A DNA stretch of 64,000 bases. It comes from Gnetum montanum. Lineage: Eukaryota > Streptophyta > Gnetopsida > Gnetales > Gnetaceae. Positions 59,766 to 64,000 of the stretch are shown here, one piece after another (position 1 is the stretch's first letter; every line of letters starts with the position of its first letter). The position numbers and the translations under genes are program-made. The DNA lies in the NCBI GenBank assembly GCA_015680685.1, contig MNCI01004872.1, forward strand, positions 1,787,350-1,851,349. The letters run 5' to 3'. The notes under the pieces were generated by a model. That model did no database searches. It was not told where the DNA came from and was given only the letters and a program-made list of their open reading frames with translations.

Positions 59766-61959
59766 GGGAAAATGCCCCATCCTGAATCAAGAACTAATAA
59801 GTGAATTTGCACTTTTTTTGTTTTACACCATCTTTAGTACATTTTCTATTTTCTTGGGTATTTTACAATTTTTTATATATTTTTCTTTATTTGAGTTTTT
59901 CTTACCTTTCTTTATTTTTCTTTATTGCCATTAGGATTTGGTGCCAAGCTACAGCTGCTATCGATGATTGTTTAAACTTTATTGATTACTTGATTACAAA
60001 TGGCTGGATTTCATTTTAGAATGTTGATGTTTACTAATTGAACATTGATTCTTTTCATGTTAATAGGCAGTGAGTCCATGTCCTCCATCACTCCACTTAA
60101 CTTTATGATGCTTCCTCATTTTGGAAATATGAGGTCCCTTATTAATAACTTATAATGAACTCGTGACATTTGTGCTTTATGAACTTTGGATGAATTAAGT
60201 GGATTGAAAAGGGTGTGACTTCAAAGGCATTTCTCACTTTTGTGCTTGCCTTCCATCTAAGTTACATGAACATTTCCATGGATTTCTTAGCATTCCGATG
60301 TAGATCAATAACAAGAATTAATGTCTTTACATGATGTGGTTCCCATAAAAGAAAAATAAAAATACAAATATGAAGGAAATTCAAAAAACATCCATTAGAC
60401 ATAATAAAGGGCTACCAGAAATAGTTATGGGGTTGGAAAAACATGTTACCCATTCCTGAAGACATCCCTTTAACTAAGGTTTGCTTTACTTCTTGCTTCT
60501 CTTTTCTTCTTCTTTAGGAATGGTGAGTGGTTTGTGGTGATGTTCTCATTTTTTAGAGAGTGGAATGGTCTAAAGTGTCAATGAAAAGTTATTGGAAGAG
60601 GATTGTCTTGATGTGGGCCAAGTAAGAAAGTTCTTAGGTCATAATTAATCACATCTTTCACAAGGGACTTTATGTGGCCATCATGGAAAACTTCATTCCA
60701 TACTCCATCTTCTCCATCACTTCTTTCCATTAACCACCTCACTACCTATTTTTCATGATTATTTTGATGGGTTCATTGGTAAATGGTTGAAATTATTTGA
60801 TGACTTCTTTGGTGATTTGTTCTTTAACAATCCACAACCATTAATCATCCTGGGGGTCCATGGATGCCTTGGCTTGAGGGCATTAAGGGCATGAGCCTAC
60901 TCTAGGGAGGATCCACTAGCATACTCCTTGGTTGGGATGGTTACACTTCTTATCCTTTAGCTATTTTGCTTTCAAATGTTATGAATTCAACATCGATTAC
61001 ATCTAGTTTTGCACTCCTTGACCAATAATCTATGAATCATATCTCTTTTTTTTTTTTTTGCATATTCTAGCAATCTTTAAGCATTTCATCTTGTTTGTAA
61101 CTTTTTTAGCTTCCTCTAGACTCCAATTTCTTGAGAGAAGTCCTTATTTTTTCTAGTTTTTTATGTGGAAAAATTTTATTCTATTGTTACATCAATGCAT
61201 CCCCATCGATGTAGAAAAAAATGCTATAGTAGTGGGGACTTTGTCATTTTTTTTACATTTTCCATTCAATGCTAACGGATTTTTTGTCATTTTTAGAGCT
61301 CGGAGCCTTCCTATGCCCATAACTTTAAAACCACTTATTTAATTCACTCTGTTCATTGGTACTATAGCTACCAAAGGTGAGCTTTATGTCATGGGGGTCA
61401 TAAACCATAGGTTTCTAATAGATTTTTTTTTTTGAAATTTTTCTAACTCACACAAGGTTTAACTAACAAAATAATATTGAAAATCACTAATTCATGTAAG
61501 TTAAACCTTACCAACAAACTTTGGTAGTTATGAAAATAAAATAATATTAAATTAATTAATCCATCATAATCACAACTCAGCCAAAGTATAACTAATCAAA
61601 AGAGACAAGGTATGTAAGTGTTAAGTGACACATAAAATGCTAATCTTGGGTAATGTTGTGATTGCAGATCGCACCTAGACAAAGAGATAAACAACCATAA
61701 GAAGGAGGATCATCCCAACTAAGGGATAATTGGCCTAGAGAAGGAAGGGGTTGACAATAGTAGCAGCTCCAAGAGGAAGTAGTAGAAACACATGCAACAA
61801 GGCCTCTTTAGGAGGAGCTCAAGGTGGAGTCTATTAGAAGGATTCCCATAGTTGAGGTTGGGCAATCACATTGAGACAAGGTGCCTGGTCCTAGAACAAA
61901 CATAGAAGTCACTTGGACTAAAGCCTGCCTAAAGCATAGTTGTTCCAAGGATGTATAAG
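59766..61959. other. AT-rich stretch without recognised genes
   Basis: No coding region recognised. GCATCCCCATCGATGTAG at about 61198 resembles GCATCCCCATTGATGTAG at about 20209 in the copia LTR. A T-run lies at about 61047-61061. Confidence 0.35.
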
Positions 61960-63690
61960 GTGCTATTCTTCAAGAACTAAACTTTGGTCCTTTCTTGGAC
62001 TTCGCACCATAAGAGGTCAAAACACAACTATAGACCTCTCCCATGTGGCCTATCTTCACTTCCAGTGGTGAGTGCTAGATGGGAAAAATGTACCTCTTTT
62101 GGACCAATAGGTAGGCAGATGCCATAGGGAAAATAAAGGACATTAGTGTATCCTACTCTTTAGAGGTCATTGTAGAGGTCCTTAGGTTGCCAGATACTAG
62201 GGTAGCCTTGGTGGAAATCTTGACGCTAGAGGACCTAGAAGTGAAGAAAGAATGGGTTCAATGGTGCTATGGAGTAAAGTATAAGGAGTATGGTGCACTC
62301 ATTAAGGTAGAGAGGGCCTATTTCAAAATTGTAGCCTATCACCTCAATCCAATGGTGAGGCCAAGAAAAATCACCACCTTCTTTGCTCATGTGTGTGTCA
62401 TTCTAAGCGGTAAATTCCTCATCAACCTTTCACATCTCATCTTCCTAGAGATTGAGAAGTGATTTAAAGAGAATAGGTGTGGGAGGAAGATGCTTCCCTT
62501 TCTAGGCCTTATCAAAAAATTATACAAAAGGAGAGGCATAGCCTACTATGATAATGACACCCTTTGTCATGCTTCTATTACCTCTTGGTAGGAGATGATG
62601 AAGGATAAGGAACCCACTAATATGCAAGAAGAAGAGTGACCACCATCACCAGTAGCCACTTAGGAAAACATTTTAGAGGCTCATGTTGCCATTGAGTGCA
62701 TGCAAAAGCTCCATGAGCAACTCCTATAGTAGCAACAAGCAAGATCAACTGGTGGTGACCCATCAGTCTACTACTGAGTTATGAGCCATTTGAATAAGGT
62801 AACTCAAATAGTAAGTTGGTTGGAGGAGACTACATCATTGTTCACTACCTAAAGGATGGAGGTGCTTACAAGATCAAATCCTAGTACCCAAGAAGTAATG
62901 GTGTTTCTTCTAGGACAATAGTAATTCTCAAATATTTTTGGGAACACCATCACTTTCTTGGTGCCCCTAGAGGATGGTGAGGGGAAAACTATCTTGGCGA
63001 TGCAGCACCAAGGATAGGAGATAGTGGTGGAGGTGGTGGTTGATTATGTGGCAAAAGCATTGAATTATCCTATGGCTATCATGCCTGATATTGCTGCACT
63101 CAAGGACATGTAGATGTTTGTAGGAGTAGCCAGTGCAAGGCTTAGCATAGCCCAGCATGAGGAGGTGTTGGATCGATTGGTAGGAATTAGGAAATTGTTT
63201 CCAAAGATCTTTGATCTTCTAGATAACATCATTGCCATCTAGTTGATGCCATTAGAAGCTAGGAGCAAACTCATCATTGCCAATGCGCAACTCGAGATAG
63301 CTACATCCAAAACCCAATGATTAGTTGTTGATGATTACTAGAAGCTAGAAACTTCTATCAGAGTGATTAACATTAAATGTAAACAATTTGCTACCTAGTT
63401 TGTGAATGTCAAGGAGTTTCTCTCAACCATGCCTTATCCATGGGATGTTTCCATACTAGCTCACATCAGTGATGCTACATGAATTATGTATGATCCATAG
63501 ACTAAGGAGGAGAAGATGAAAGCACTACTAGATGATTTTTGTCTTCCACCAGAAGTAGCAGTTGTAGCAGAACAGTCTCAACCACTTCAATCTCAACCAC
63601 CACATGCACCAAAGACAGGGGAAGGTCCTTTAACACCTGAAGAGCCTCCATCTCTTGGAACCATTTGATCTTCTTCTCATCTTCGATCAT
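61960..63690 (+). pseudogene. Degenerate transposon reading frame of a plant-type unknown family
   Basis: The best open part (62187-62462) encodes about 90 residues with W-V-Q-W-C-Y, V-E-R-A-Y-F and R-P-R-K-I-T-T-F-F-A-H-V-C-V-I-L-S-G-K. This resembles, by pattern only, the P-x-S-x-x-x-x-I-T-x-x-x-A-x-L-L-x-x-I block of the 'putative plant transposon protein' domain seen in gypsy-associated frames. Upstream (from about 61960) and downstream (to about 63690) coding-like sequence continues with many stops; a Pro/Gln/Ala-rich end lies at 63540-63665. The assignment is tentative. Confidence 0.4.
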
Positions 63691-64000
63691 TAAGGAGTTC
63701 TAGCTATTAGTTCTTGTATGGGTATTCAATTTTGTTTTCAGGATCACCCATTTTTATAATCATTATCAATCTGTACACTTGGGCACTTAGCATTAGTTTT
63801 TGTGTCAATCAGTTAGTCAATGGTTTCATATCTTCCCAAATTTTGTAAGAAGCTCAATCCTTCTTTTGTTTATTGGAGGATGAGTTTTCAATCAGTCATA
63901 GAGGTATGATGAATCATCGTCAATGGGCTACATCAATGAGTATGCGTTGACACATGTTTTGATGCATCGATGTGGTAGTTGAGTCTATCTATATAAATGA
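63691..64000. other. Window end, unassigned
   Basis: No gene recognised. Short imperfect repeats around CATCAATG and CATCGATG lie at 63930-63975. Confidence 0.3.

Overview
The window looks like nuclear DNA of a seed plant, most probably a gymnosperm and perhaps a conifer. It is AT-rich, mostly decayed retrotransposons, and holds one intact host gene: a TIR-NBS-LRR (TNL) immune receptor with a ~9.5 kb intron full of transposons. The TIR start (R-G-P-D-T-K motif) and the wreckage-filled long intron fit conifers, but the species cannot be named from sequence alone.

Layout. 1-272: 3' end of a fairly fresh LTR. ~600-2430: old degenerate tandem repeat. ~2985-3815: decayed LTR-like copy whose relative lies at 58146-59765. 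~7030-19350: a ~1.16 kb tandem duplication whose second copy is split by a complete but dead Ty3/gypsy element (8453-18412, minus strand, 5-bp target duplication). ~19957-23012: a Ty1/copia remnant with LTR ends and a tRNA-Asp-like primer site resembling those of the gypsy element. ~23230-25350: 3' end of a chromovirus, minus strand.

25350-42113: the TNL gene. Its promoter side has four ACGCGG boxes. Seven exons (26331-41776) join in frame without a stop into a 1,479-codon reading frame: TIR, NB-ARC, LRR and a long C-terminal region. The fourth intron (29590-39083) holds a copia-type LTR, a LINE with an animal-like C-terminal motif, and a copia element inserted inside that LINE.

42114-64000: no intact gene. 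It has the start of a chromovirus (to ~46745), SINE-like repeats, an intron-bearing pseudogene of the second-largest subunit of RNA polymerase I (50726-54300, minus) cut off by an LTR at ~54425, a gypsy gag remnant on the plus strand, a chimera of HSP70 and aminoacylase-1 fragments (57065-57795), a second LTR-like unit, and a degenerate transposon reading frame (61960-63690). No rRNA gene, functional tRNA gene or CRISPR array was seen.
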